From Phycisphaerae bacterium (GTDB taxonomy: Bacteria; Planctomycetota; Phycisphaerae; UBA1845), in the NCBI GenBank assembly GCA_029260015.1, contig JAJDEB010000044.1:1-64000 (forward strand): a DNA stretch of 64,000 nucleotides, given 5' to 3'. A model generated the notes under the pieces. It was not told the DNA's origin and did not search any database. It was given only the letters and a program-made list of their open reading frames with translations. Numbering within the stretch: position 1 is the stretch's first letter; every line of letters starts with the position of its first letter. The translations under genes were made by a program, and so were the position numbers. Below are positions 16,349 to 24,575 of this stretch, piece after piece.

Positions 16349-17341
16349 ATGAGTATTGCATTGAACATACTACTACCCGTTGTCGAGTCGGATGATTTCC
16401 AACGCCAGGTCGAGGCAACAGCAGGCACCGGGCTCTTTGCGCAAACACTTGAGACGATTCAAGTCAACATTGGACTTACCTGCGATCTTGCCTGCCGCCA
16501 TTGCCACGTCGAATCATCGCCGAAGCGGACGGAGCAAATGGACTGGTCGACAATGCTGCTCATCTTGCAGGCAGCCAAACGATCTGGCGCGGACCAACTT
16601 GACATAACGGGCGGTGCGCCTGAGATGAACCCCAACTTCCGCCGGCTTGTAGTCCTTGCCCGTTTCATGGATTTGCAAGTGACGGTGCGAACGAATCTCA
16701 CGATCATGCTTCGCGACGCGTACACCGATTTGCCTGAATTCTACCGCGATCAACGTGTTCATCTGATCGCGTCGTTGCCGTGTTACCTTTCAGAAAACGT
16801 CGATCGGCAACGTGGCATGAGGGTGTACGATCGAAGTGTCCAAGTAATCCGGCATCTGAACGCCGTCGGTTACGGCACCGAGTCGGACCTTCCGCTCGAT
16901 CTGATCTACAACCCCGGAGGGCCAGCGATTCCGCCGGATCAGAATCAACTCGAAGAGACCTATCGCGGCGAACTCGAACAGCGATTCGGCATCCGATTCA
17001 GCCGACTCTACACGATCACCAATATGCCCATCGGCCGGTTCCTGCACGACCTTCGTCGTGACGGCCAGGACGAGCAATACTTGCAGTTGCTGCGCGAGTC
17101 GTTCAATCCCGCGACGCTAGACGGGCTAATGTGTCGCCGCCAAGTTCATGTAAGCTGGGACGGAACTCTGCACGATTGCGACTTCAACTACGCTCTTGGG
17201 ATGCCAACGGATGATGGAACACCGAGGCATATTCGCGACTTTGATGGGGAAGCGCTAACGCACCGGCGCATCGTGACGGGTGATCATTGTTTCGGTTGTA
17301 CGGCCGGACATGGGTCTTCGTGCGTGGGAGCGCTGGCATGA
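16349..17341 (+). CDS. arsS: arsenosugar biosynthesis radical SAM protein ArsS
   Basis: ArsS is the radical SAM enzyme thought to add a deoxyadenosyl group to dimethylarsenic on the way to arsenosugars. The 330-residue protein has the [4Fe-4S] motif C-x3-C-x2-C at Cys45, Cys49 and Cys52 (TCDLACRHCH), DITGGAPEMNP, the DUF3641 C-terminal region (LPLDLIYNPGGPAIPP), and the terminal Cys cluster HCFGCTAGHGSSC. Some family members carry selenocysteine, but here every position reads as Cys. The gene starts five bases after the PiT stop, and its own stop overlaps the next start (ATGA), so it is in an operon. Confidence 0.95.
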   Translation: MSIALNILLPVVESDDFQRQVEATAGTGLFAQTLETIQVNIGLTCDLACRHCHVESSPKRTEQMDWSTMLLILQAAKRSGADQLDITGGAPEMNPNFRRLVVLARFMDLQVTVRTNLTIMLRDAYTDLPEFYRDQRVHLIASLPCYLSENVDRQRGMRVYDRSVQVIRHLNAVGYGTESDLPLDLIYNPGGPAIPPDQNQLEETYRGELEQRFGIRFSRLYTITNMPIGRFLHDLRRDGQDEQYLQLLRESFNPATLDGLMCRRQVHVSWDGTLHDCDFNYALGMPTDDGTPRHIRDFDGEALTHRRIVTGDHCFGCTAGHGSSCVGALA

Positions 17342-18168
17342 AGAACGACAACAGACTGCCGAACGGTTGGGACAACTGCACACTCATCGAGCGCCAGGAT
17401 TTGGCAAATGATCTGGCAGTGTTGCGAGTCAAGCCCGATCGCGAGTTGTTTGGATTCCGTGCCGGGCAATACGCGGTAATCGGCCTGCCCGCGTCCGCGC
17501 CTCGTTTTGAACACTCCGAACCCGACGATGATGAAGCTCCAACCGCGAGCAAACTCATTCGCCGAGCCTACTCTATCGCGTCTTCCTCGAAAACGAATGA
17601 ATACGTCGAACTTTATGTCACTCTGGTCCGGTCCGGCGAATTGACACCCCGGCTCTGGCTATTGCGAACGGGTGATCGACTTTGGCTCAGCCCGAGCGCG
17701 AAGGGCCATTTCACGATGGACGATTTACCGCAGGACAAAAACGTGGTGCTGATTGGGACCGGAACCGGCCTTGCTCCGTACATCTCTATGATTCGGGAGC
17801 ATCACCGCTGCAACTCTGGTCGGACATTCGTCGTTGTTCACGGCGCACGACATGTCCGGGAATTGGGTTACCGCGACGAGCTCGAAGTCCTCGATCGAGA
17901 TTGCGGTACGTTGGTGTATGTCCCAACAGTAAGCCGCCCGGAGCCCGAAGAAGGCTGGCGCGGTCACGTGGGTCGTGTTCAGTCCGTGTTCGCTGATGGG
18001 ACGATCGATGCCGCGCTGGATGGCTCAATGTCGCCTTCCGCGACGCATGCTTTCGTCTCGGGAAACCCCGAAATGGTCGAAGACATTCAACGACTACTCC
18101 TTGGCCAAGGATACACGCTACACAACGCACGATTGCCGGGGACGTTGCACGTCGAGCGATATTGGTGA
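17338..18168 (+). CDS. ferredoxin-NADP+ reductase-like flavoprotein
   Basis: The 276-residue protein belongs to the FNR superfamily, which moves electrons between NAD(P)H and ferredoxin or similar partners. FAD binding is shown by RRAYSIASS (R-x-Y-S motif) and NAD(P)H binding by LIGTGTGLAPYISMI; the C-terminus LHVERYW is typical of bacterial FNRs. The start overlaps the ArsS stop by four bases. A radical SAM enzyme needs a reductant, so this protein plausibly feeds electrons to ArsS. That pairing is inference from coupling, not established for this organism. Confidence 0.9.
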   Translation: MKNDNRLPNGWDNCTLIERQDLANDLAVLRVKPDRELFGFRAGQYAVIGLPASAPRFEHSEPDDDEAPTASKLIRRAYSIASSSKTNEYVELYVTLVRSGELTPRLWLLRTGDRLWLSPSAKGHFTMDDLPQDKNVVLIGTGTGLAPYISMIREHHRCNSGRTFVVVHGARHVRELGYRDELEVLDRDCGTLVYVPTVSRPEPEEGWRGHVGRVQSVFADGTIDAALDGSMSPSATHAFVSGNPEMVEDIQRLLLGQGYTLHNARLPGTLHVERYW

Positions 18169-18208
18169 CGCAATCAACACAACCTAAGAATGGAAGAAGG
18201 TTCGCACT

Positions 18209-19522
18209 ATGCCAACATCAGAAGATTCCCAGCATGATCTCTTTCAGGACGCGATTACGCGGCTTACGACCGCAGCAGCGCTTTCCGAGATCGAGGATGA
18301 AGCCGTGCAGCGTCTTCGTCACCCCAAAGCGATTCTGGAGGTATCAATCCCCATTCGGATGGACGATGGGACGCTTCGTGTGTTTACGGGATATCGCGTA
18401 CGTCATGACGACACCCGTGGTCCAACGAAGGGCGGCATCCGATACCATCCGGACGTCAACTTGAGCGAGGTAAAGGCCCTCGCCTTCTGGATGACCTGCA
18501 AGTGTGCCGTCGTGGGGATTCCATACGGCGGTGCGAAAGGTGGCGTAATCGTTAACCCGAAGGAGTTGTCTCCTCTGGAACTGGAGCGGCTCAGTCGGGG
18601 TTTCATCGACCAGATTGCTGATTTCATTGGCCCCGAAACCGATGTGCCGGCACCCGATGTGTATACCAACGCAAGGATCATGGGCTGGATGATGGATGAG
18701 TTCTCCAAGCTCCGGCGTCAACGTACTCCCGCCGTGATAACGGGCAAACCGGTGTCGCTGGGCGGGAGCCTCGGTCGCGACGATGCGACAGGGCGCGGTG
18801 CCTACTTCTGCATCAAGGAACTTGAGCGATTGCGCAAGTGGCAGCCGAGGGAAATTCGGGTGGCCATTCAAGGGTTTGGAAACGCCGGCCAACACGTCGC
18901 CCAACTGCTGCACAACGACGGGTACCGCATCGTCGCGGTCAGCGATTCGCGCGGAGGAGTCTACCGGCCCGAGGGTTTCGACATCGCAAGCTTGATTCAG
19001 GCCAAGAATGAGACGCGACAAGTGAAGGCGGTGTACTGTGACGGTTCGGTTTGCGAGGCGGTCAAAGCTGACACCATCTCCAACGAGGACCTGCTGGAAC
19101 TCGACGTCGACCTTCTGATCCCAGCGGCCATGGAAAACCAGATCACGGCAGACAACGCCGCGAACATCAAAGCCCCGGTCATCGTCGAAATCGCAAATGG
19201 CCCGACCACGAGCGATGGCGATGCAGTGTTGGTTGCGAAGAATACGCTCGTCGTCCCCGACATTCTTGCCAACGCGGGCGGTGTAACCGTAAGTTACTTC
19301 GAGTGGGTGCAAAACAAAGCTGGGTATTACTGGCCCCTGGAGGAGGTGCACACCAAACTCCACGCCATTATGGTGCGCGAATTCAATGCAATCTACGAGT
19401 TGATGTTGAAAAAAAGCATCGACATGCGCACCGCCGCCTATGTACACGCGCTAAATCGGATCGGCGAAGCGATAGAAGCACAGGGCACTAGCCGGTACTT
19501 CAGCAACGAGATAGCGAAGTGA
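18209..19522 (+). CDS. gdhA: Glu/Leu/Phe/Val dehydrogenase (glutamate dehydrogenase)
   Basis: The 437-residue hexameric-type dehydrogenase interconverts glutamate with 2-oxoglutarate and ammonia. Substrate-binding GPTKGGIRYHP and the catalytic block MTCKCAVVGIPYGGAKGG are present, with the dinucleotide fold VAIQGFGNAGQHVAQLL in the second half. ELERLSRGFIDQIADFIGPE and LVVPDILANAGGVTVSYFEW also match. The GAAGG ribosome site lies at a normal distance from ATG 18209. The gene is 40 bases after the FNR gene on the same strand and may be co-transcribed, but no link to arsenic is known. Confidence 0.95.
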   Translation: MPTSEDSQHDLFQDAITRLTTAAALSEIEDEAVQRLRHPKAILEVSIPIRMDDGTLRVFTGYRVRHDDTRGPTKGGIRYHPDVNLSEVKALAFWMTCKCAVVGIPYGGAKGGVIVNPKELSPLELERLSRGFIDQIADFIGPETDVPAPDVYTNARIMGWMMDEFSKLRRQRTPAVITGKPVSLGGSLGRDDATGRGAYFCIKELERLRKWQPREIRVAIQGFGNAGQHVAQLLHNDGYRIVAVSDSRGGVYRPEGFDIASLIQAKNETRQVKAVYCDGSVCEAVKADTISNEDLLELDVDLLIPAAMENQITADNAANIKAPVIVEIANGPTTSDGDAVLVAKNTLVVPDILANAGGVTVSYFEWVQNKAGYYWPLEEVHTKLHAIMVREFNAIYELMLKKSIDMRTAAYVHALNRIGEAIEAQGTSRYFSNEIAK

Positions 19523-19588
19523 TTACCTATCTTCCAGGCGAGGCGAATTGGATGGAAACAGCAGCAATTATGCAGGAGCTCAGCAAGC

Positions 19589-20809
19589 ATGCCATCAAAC
19601 CGGGTTGAATTTGTCGGATCACAGGGCGAAAAACTTGCCGCGCGATTGGATCTGCCCATCGGTCCCCCACGAGCGTATGGCCTGTTCGCACATTGTTTTA
19701 CCTGTTCGAAAGACGTCCTAGCGGTATCGCGCATTGCTCGCGAACTGTCAGCGCGTGGGATCGCGGTCCTGCGATTCGATTTCACGGGCCTTGGGCACAG
19801 TGAAGGCGAGTTTGCCAATACCAACTTTTCATCCAATATCGAAGATCTGGTTCTCGCGGCCGCTTGGCTCCGCGCCGAGCACGAAGCTCCAACGCTTTTG
19901 ATTGGACACAGTTTGGGCGGCGCTGCTGTATTGGCAGCCGCGGGTTCCGTTCCAGAGGCAGTCGCGGTAGTGACTATCGGTGCGCCGGAAGATCCGAATC
20001 ACGTTAAAGAGCTTCTGGTAGGCACTGGCACCAAATTCAGAGAATCAGGCGAAGCAGACGTGGAAATCGCCGGGCGCCGATTCACCATTCGCAAGCAATT
20101 CATTGACGATTTGCAAGGCCACAGCCTAGAGGATCGAATACGCGACCTTGGCAAGGCTTTGTTGGTGTTGCACTCTCCGGATGACGTCGTTGTTAGCATT
20201 GAGAATGGCGAACGAATCTTTGAGGTGGCGAAGCATCCGAAAACTTTCGTCTCACTCGACAAAGCAGACCATCTGCTTACACGACGTGAAGACGCCACCT
20301 ACGTTGCAGAGGTGCTCGCTGCATGGACCAGCCGGTATCTTCCCAATCTTGACCAGCAAGAACCCTCCGATGTTCCGACTGGAGTGGTCGTTGTCGATGA
20401 GTCCGGCTCCGGCAAGTTCACGCAGCGTATTCGAGCGGGGCGCCACGAATTCGTCGCGGATGAGCCAGCGTCGGTCGGCGGCAATGACGACGGACCCACG
20501 CCTTACGATCTCTTGCTCGCCGCACTGGGGACCTGCACATCAATGACCCTGAGAATGTATGCGGAACGGAAGGAGCTTGCGCTCGATCACGTCGCGGTTC
20601 GTCTGCGCCATAGTAAAATACACGCTAAGGATTGCGAATCTTGCGAAGCAAGCGATGGTTGGGTCGACCACATCGATCGTGAAATCACGATTGAAGGCGC
20701 CGTCGATGAGGCCCAGCGACGACGGCTCTTGGAAATCGCTGATCGCTGTCCGGTGCACCGTACGCTGCATGCTGAAGTCCGGATTTCAACTCGTGAGGCG
20801 GGGGAATAG
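19589..20809 (+). CDS. alpha/beta-hydrolase-OsmC fusion protein
   Basis: Residues about 1-255 form an alpha/beta hydrolase with the nucleophile elbow LLIGHSLGGAAVL and HSPDDVVVS with a later His near KADHLL. Residues about 265-406 form an OsmC/Ohr-like domain that reduces organic hydroperoxides, with its peroxidatic Cys in GTCTSMTLRMYAERK and the second Cys in ADRCPVHRTL. This two-domain architecture is known in several phyla. AGGAG precedes ATG 19589. It is probably part of oxidative or electrophile defence together with the CMD protein and the decayed FMN reductase that follows. Confidence 0.93.
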   Translation: MPSNRVEFVGSQGEKLAARLDLPIGPPRAYGLFAHCFTCSKDVLAVSRIARELSARGIAVLRFDFTGLGHSEGEFANTNFSSNIEDLVLAAAWLRAEHEAPTLLIGHSLGGAAVLAAAGSVPEAVAVVTIGAPEDPNHVKELLVGTGTKFRESGEADVEIAGRRFTIRKQFIDDLQGHSLEDRIRDLGKALLVLHSPDDVVVSIENGERIFEVAKHPKTFVSLDKADHLLTRREDATYVAEVLAAWTSRYLPNLDQQEPSDVPTGVVVVDESGSGKFTQRIRAGRHEFVADEPASVGGNDDGPTPYDLLLAALGTCTSMTLRMYAERKELALDHVAVRLRHSKIHAKDCESCEASDGWVDHIDREITIEGAVDEAQRRRLLEIADRCPVHRTLHAEVRISTREAGE

Positions 20810-20864
20810 CGTAGAACGATGTTGCGACACACCCAGACATCATTGAATTTAGGGAGTCGAATTC

Positions 20865-21560
20865 ATGAAACTCAACGAACGGCAGCAAGAGCTATGTTCC
20901 TCCAGCCAGTGGGACTTCTCGGGATTGATGGCTCATTTCTTGAACTGCACGCTAAAGAAATCGCCCGACGGCTCGCACACAAAAGGGCTGATTGCAATTT
21001 CAAGGGCGATCATGGAGGAGAACGGCGTCTCAGTGGAATTGCTTCGCCCGGTAGATTCCAACATCGTGTAACGGAGTATACCCAGACATGACCGAGCACG
21101 GCTGGGCGGAAGACGCATGGTCAGCGGTCTAAGAAAAGGTCAAGGCCGCCAACATCCTTGTGCTGGGATCACTTATCTGGTTGGGGGAATAATCATCTGT
21201 GTGCACCAAAGTCATCAAGCGGCTTTACTCCACGTCCGGCGACCTTAATGAACATGGGCAATACCCGTATTACGGCCGTGTTGGCGGATGCCTGATCACC
21301 GGGAACGAGGACGGCGTGAAGCACTGCTCAATGAGCATTCTCTATGTGCTACAGCACATCGGATACGTCATCCCGCCCTAGGCCGATGCCGGGCGGATTG
21401 GAGAAGTCGGCCCCGGCCCGTCTTACCTTGATTCCGGTTCGGGTGGCCCTGAAAACGATTTCACGAATCGAAACACGACATTTATGAAGTGGAATCTGCT
21501 CCACATCGCACGAATGAACCAGGACGCCGATTCGATTTCGCGAATCCGGAGCATCGTTGA
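20865..21560 (+). pseudogene. NADPH-dependent FMN reductase/flavodoxin-family protein, broken
   Basis: The start is normal (MKLNERQQELCSSSQWDFSG, LKKSPDGSHTKGLIA), but the frame ends at 21069-21071. In another frame the same family continues: DMTEHGWAEDAW, then TAA (21130-21132), AANILVLGSLIWLGE, TAA (21190-21192), KVIKRLYS and YYGRVGGCLITGNEDGVKHC, TAG (21379-21381), and finally GPGPSYLDSGSGGPENDFTN and a short tail. One frameshift and three nonsense codons inside a very well conserved protein mean that the gene is dead but recently so. Some residues normally invariant (for example a G-P-I-W-L-G-D block) already differ. Confidence 0.85.
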
Positions 21561-21687
21561 ATTCCGGCGAACTGCGCCTTGGTCCAGCCGTCGGTGTACT
21601 GTCCAAATCAGGGAGCGTTGGACATGTCACCAGATTAGTTCGAACGGTCGCGTGCGCTCCATCGCCGACACCCTGAAAAGCGGAGCG

Positions 21688-22545
21688 CTATGAGCAAGGT
21701 GTCCCTTGCATCGCGCGGCGACCTGTCGCTTGTTCATACGCCAGGCACATCGACCTTGATGCGGAAGTCTTTGATGTGTGCGAAAAATAGCTTCCCGGCG
21801 TTTTGCCCAGAACTCGCTTGAACATCGCGATGAAGGCGCTTGTGCTGTCATAGCCCACAGCCAACCCTGCTGCCGTGACAGAATCGCCAGCGGCCAGTCG
21901 CTCGAGCGCGTGCAGCGCCTTTACTTGCGTTAGCCATCTTCCGAAAGTCATGCTCGATTCTTTAAGGAAGAGTCGTTCGATTGTCCGAATGCTTGCGCCA
22001 CTCCCGTGCATCAACTCAGATATCGATTTCGTTGCCGATAGGTTGGCCATGGCATTCTCCGCGACGCGCCGAGCACGCGCGTCCGTTGGCAGCTTGAACT
22101 GCAAAGGGTTTTCCCGCCGGTGAATGATCTGATCCAATAGGACGGCAGCTAATCGCGCCTGTTCGGGTACTTTGTCGGCAAGCATCTTTAGCCGCATCGT
22201 CTCCAAGATCAGCTCGCGCAACAGTGGCGTCACGTCGATCACGCAACATCGCTCAGGAAGATGGCGATAGCCCGGATGAAGGTAGAGAGTTTGCATTCGG
22301 ACCAGCCCGGTCGTCCTTATGGCGTGCTCGAAGCCTGCCGGGATCCAGACCGCGCGACGAGGGGGGACCACCCAGGTGCCGATCGACGTGTCCACAGTCA
22401 TTACACCTTGGGTTGCATAGACTAACTGGTGCCATTTGTGCGAATGCGACGCGACGCGGTGGCCGGACTCGAAACGCAAGCCCAACGAACGGACCACGAT
22501 TGCACACTCAGAAGCGGCTTTTCGTGGTTGTCGGTTTTGCGGCAT
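21688..22545 (-). CDS. AraC-family transcriptional regulator
   Basis: The 285-residue protein has an N-terminal cupin-type sensing domain (HSHKWHQLVYATQGVMTVDT, PPRRAVWIPAGFEHAI) and a C-terminal double helix-turn-helix (about 185-265; SISELMHGSGASIRTIERLF and SVTAAGLAVGYDSTSAFIAM, then FKRVLGKTPGSYF). It is transcribed away from the VOC and SnoaL-like genes, from which it is separated by a 92-base divergent gap. It therefore probably controls them and itself. Effector unknown. Start at ATG 22545 has only a weak ribosome site. Confidence 0.9.
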   Translation of the reverse strand: MPQNRQPRKAASECAIVVRSLGLRFESGHRVASHSHKWHQLVYATQGVMTVDTSIGTWVVPPRRAVWIPAGFEHAIRTTGLVRMQTLYLHPGYRHLPERCCVIDVTPLLRELILETMRLKMLADKVPEQARLAAVLLDQIIHRRENPLQFKLPTDARARRVAENAMANLSATKSISELMHGSGASIRTIERLFLKESSMTFGRWLTQVKALHALERLAAGDSVTAAGLAVGYDSTSAFIAMFKRVLGKTPGSYFSHTSKTSASRSMCLAYEQATGRRAMQGTPCS

Positions 22546-22637
22546 AACTTGTCAATATATCGCAAGACAGACCAACATGGCAAGCTTATTATCCGATCTT
22601 CTGAAGTCGACTAGATCCCTAACGACTGGAGACAATC

Positions 22638-23012
22638 ATGCCCAACGACATTGCCCACTTTGCCATACATGCTGACGATTGTGAACGTGCGAAGGCCTTT
22701 TATGAGAAGGCCTTCGGCTGGTCGTTTGAACCCTGGGGGCCGCCGAACTTCTGGCGCATCCACACAAGTCCTGGTGCGATTCATGGAGCCTTACAGGAGC
22801 GCAGGGCACCTGTGTCGGGACAAGGTATGATCGGTTTCGAGTGCTCGATCGCAGTCAAGGACGTGAAGTCCGCAGCCAAGACCATTGAGGCGTGCGGAGG
22901 CAGAGTGACTATACAGCCCTTTGAGATTGAAGGGGTAGGCACGCTTCTCATGTTTGAAGACACCGAAGGCAACGTGGCGGGAGCGATGCAGTATCAGGAG
23001 GGAGCTCGATGA
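22638..23012 (+). CDS. VOC-family (glyoxalase/bleomycin resistance-like) protein
   Basis: A 124-residue single-unit vicinal-oxygen-chelate protein. The pattern IAHFAIHADDCERAKAFYEKAFGW and the end segment LLMFEDTEGNVAGAMQY mark the beta-alpha-beta-beta-beta fold. Such small VOC proteins bind a divalent metal and act on various electrophiles or are simple binding proteins. Substrate cannot be told. Its stop overlaps the next ATG (ATGA), so the two genes are coupled, and the divergent AraC regulator lies directly upstream. Confidence 0.85.
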   Translation: MPNDIAHFAIHADDCERAKAFYEKAFGWSFEPWGPPNFWRIHTSPGAIHGALQERRAPVSGQGMIGFECSIAVKDVKSAAKTIEACGGRVTIQPFEIEGVGTLLMFEDTEGNVAGAMQYQEGAR

Positions 23013-23620
23013 GCATGATTAATTCACTGGGCAAGACCGGCGGGATCCTTGGCCTTACCGCAATTGCTATCGTGACGTTGGGCTCTGCGTTGCTGACTCA
23101 TTCTTTGGTGCCACCGATCGGTGATTCAGTAGAAAGTCCGCGCCACGAACGTATGGATGCCGAACGAACGGGAGGGGAGAAGGATGAGTCTCACCCAGAC
23201 GTCGAAAAACAAATCAAGGCTTTCATCATCCACTACATCGCGACGCTCGAAGGAAAAAATGAGAAGGCTATCCGTGCGCTATTCATTGAAGACGACCGCT
23301 TCGCGTGGTTCACGGATGGCGTGAAGTCCTACGCAACCATCGACGACGTTCTTGCAGGAATGCGCAAATACGCGGGCATTCGCTTCGAGACAACGATCTC
23401 AAGAATCCACGTAGTACCCTTGAGCGCATCCTTGGCATCGGTGCGATCAAAGTTCCGAACCAAACTAACGATCCCCGGCGCCGAAAACCATGAATACGGC
23501 GGCGTCATTACTTGGCTTCTCGAGAAGGCCCCGGCGTCCGACGAGTGGAAGGTTATCCTTGGACACACTTCGACGCCGGGCGGTCCACCGAACAATGACT
23601 ACAAAGGGGGAAAGCAATGA
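23009..23620 (+). CDS. secreted SnoaL/DUF4440-like (NTF2-fold) protein
   Basis: A hydrophobic N-terminal helix (GILGLTAIAIVTLGSALLTH) suggests export or membrane anchoring. It is followed by an NTF2-like domain (about 70-195) that starts IKAFIIHYIATLEGKNEKAI, continues through FAWFTDGVKSY and ends GVITWLLEK, WKVILGHTS. Such domains bind small hydrophobic ligands or act as isomerases. The gene is translationally coupled to the VOC protein, which suggests that the two handle the same compound. I cannot name the substrate. Confidence 0.75.
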   Translation: MSMINSLGKTGGILGLTAIAIVTLGSALLTHSLVPPIGDSVESPRHERMDAERTGGEKDESHPDVEKQIKAFIIHYIATLEGKNEKAIRALFIEDDRFAWFTDGVKSYATIDDVLAGMRKYAGIRFETTISRIHVVPLSASLASVRSKFRTKLTIPGAENHEYGGVITWLLEKAPASDEWKVILGHTSTPGGPPNNDYKGGKQ

Positions 23621-24194
23621 GCGCCGATGGGAATTGCGACAAATGTGACCGTGTCGGGCGTTTGTTCTGTAGCTGGGGGCTCCGGTCTGGGTTCTCATCA
23701 GCGAAACGATATCGCTTGGATTGCGGCGCGATGCACGCTATGAATAGAGGAGAGTCATGCACGGTGAAGGACGTAAGGTATTTTCGAGCACACCGACAAA
23801 CCTATGAGTGGCCGTCCTAGAGGCATGGCGCGTTCCTGCTCGTGTCGGTGCTTTCCAGGAGCTTTTCCATGATCAGTTGACGCACCAACATGAGGACTTG
23901 ATCGACGATACTGTTGCTACCGATCGGTCGTTCGGGAAAACAAGAACGCAGAGACTGTCGAAGCTGTCAACCGGGTTTATTCGAAGCTCATCACTGCGAC
24001 CATGTTCTTTATAGCCGGGTGAAGCCTATTGCCCACAACGCCATCACGCTGAAACCTTGAACTGCCAATTGTGCGGATCCGTGTTCTTGCTTTCGCAGTT
24101 GAACAAGACTCCTGCGGGCTACATTTCGGATGTCAGCGATCGCGATGGACACACGGCGCACCAGCTTACGAGTATTTTGGAGGACGCGAAGTGA
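23617..24194 (+). other. probable broken gene(s) between the SnoaL-like and DUF2892-like genes
   Basis: A 67-codon frame starts at ATG 23617, overlapping the previous stop (ATGA), and has clustered Cys (NCDKCDRVGRLFC), but I do not recognise it. Further on, coding-like segments occur in different frames: HEDLIDDTVATD near 23890, NAETVEAVNRVYSKLITAT near 23945-24010, then LNCQLCGSVFLLSQLNKTPA and DRDGHTAHQLTSILEDAK ending at the TGA 24192-24194. The last one overlaps the start of the next gene (GTGA). The pattern is that of one gene broken by frameshifts and a stop. Identity unknown. Confidence 0.4.
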
Positions 24195-24358
24195 ACATCG
24201 ACCCAACACTTGGCAAAGTTGACCGCATCGGGAGCATCTTCATTGGGATCGGAGTCGTAGCATACGCTGGTTTCGGTACTATTGGCCACACTTGGGGACG
24301 TGTGCTGCTCGGCGCCCTAGGAATCATTTTCCTGGTGGGCGGTGTATGGGGGACCTGA
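24191..24358 (+). CDS. small DUF2892-like inner-membrane protein
   Basis: This 55-residue protein starts at GTG 24191 behind a strong GGAGGA site. It reads DPTLGKVDRIGSIFIGIGVV and then a second hydrophobic stretch (GRVLLGALGIIFLVGGVW). Short proteins beginning with a G-x-x-D-R motif and two membrane helices form the DUF2892 family (as in the membrane part of YgaP). The start overlaps the end of the preceding broken frame, which suggests a former operon. Function unknown. It is too short to appear with ordinary length cut-offs. Confidence 0.6.
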   Translation: MNIDPTLGKVDRIGSIFIGIGVVAYAGFGTIGHTWGRVLLGALGIIFLVGGVWGT

Positions 24359-24575
24359 CTCTTCCGAAGGGTGCTCAGTTTGGGCAACAAAAGATAGCGT
24401 TCCAGCGCTTCCACGGCTTGAAGTTCAGCATCAATGAGTTATTGCCCAAGCGTGTGTTGAAGTCGTGTGACGGCCCGTCTGTTTTCTGCCCGTGGCACGT
24501 CAGCCGGTATTGAATATCACGCGATTAGCCAAATGCAGGAAGTCGGTGTGTTTCGCAAATGAAAGAACGTCAAAC

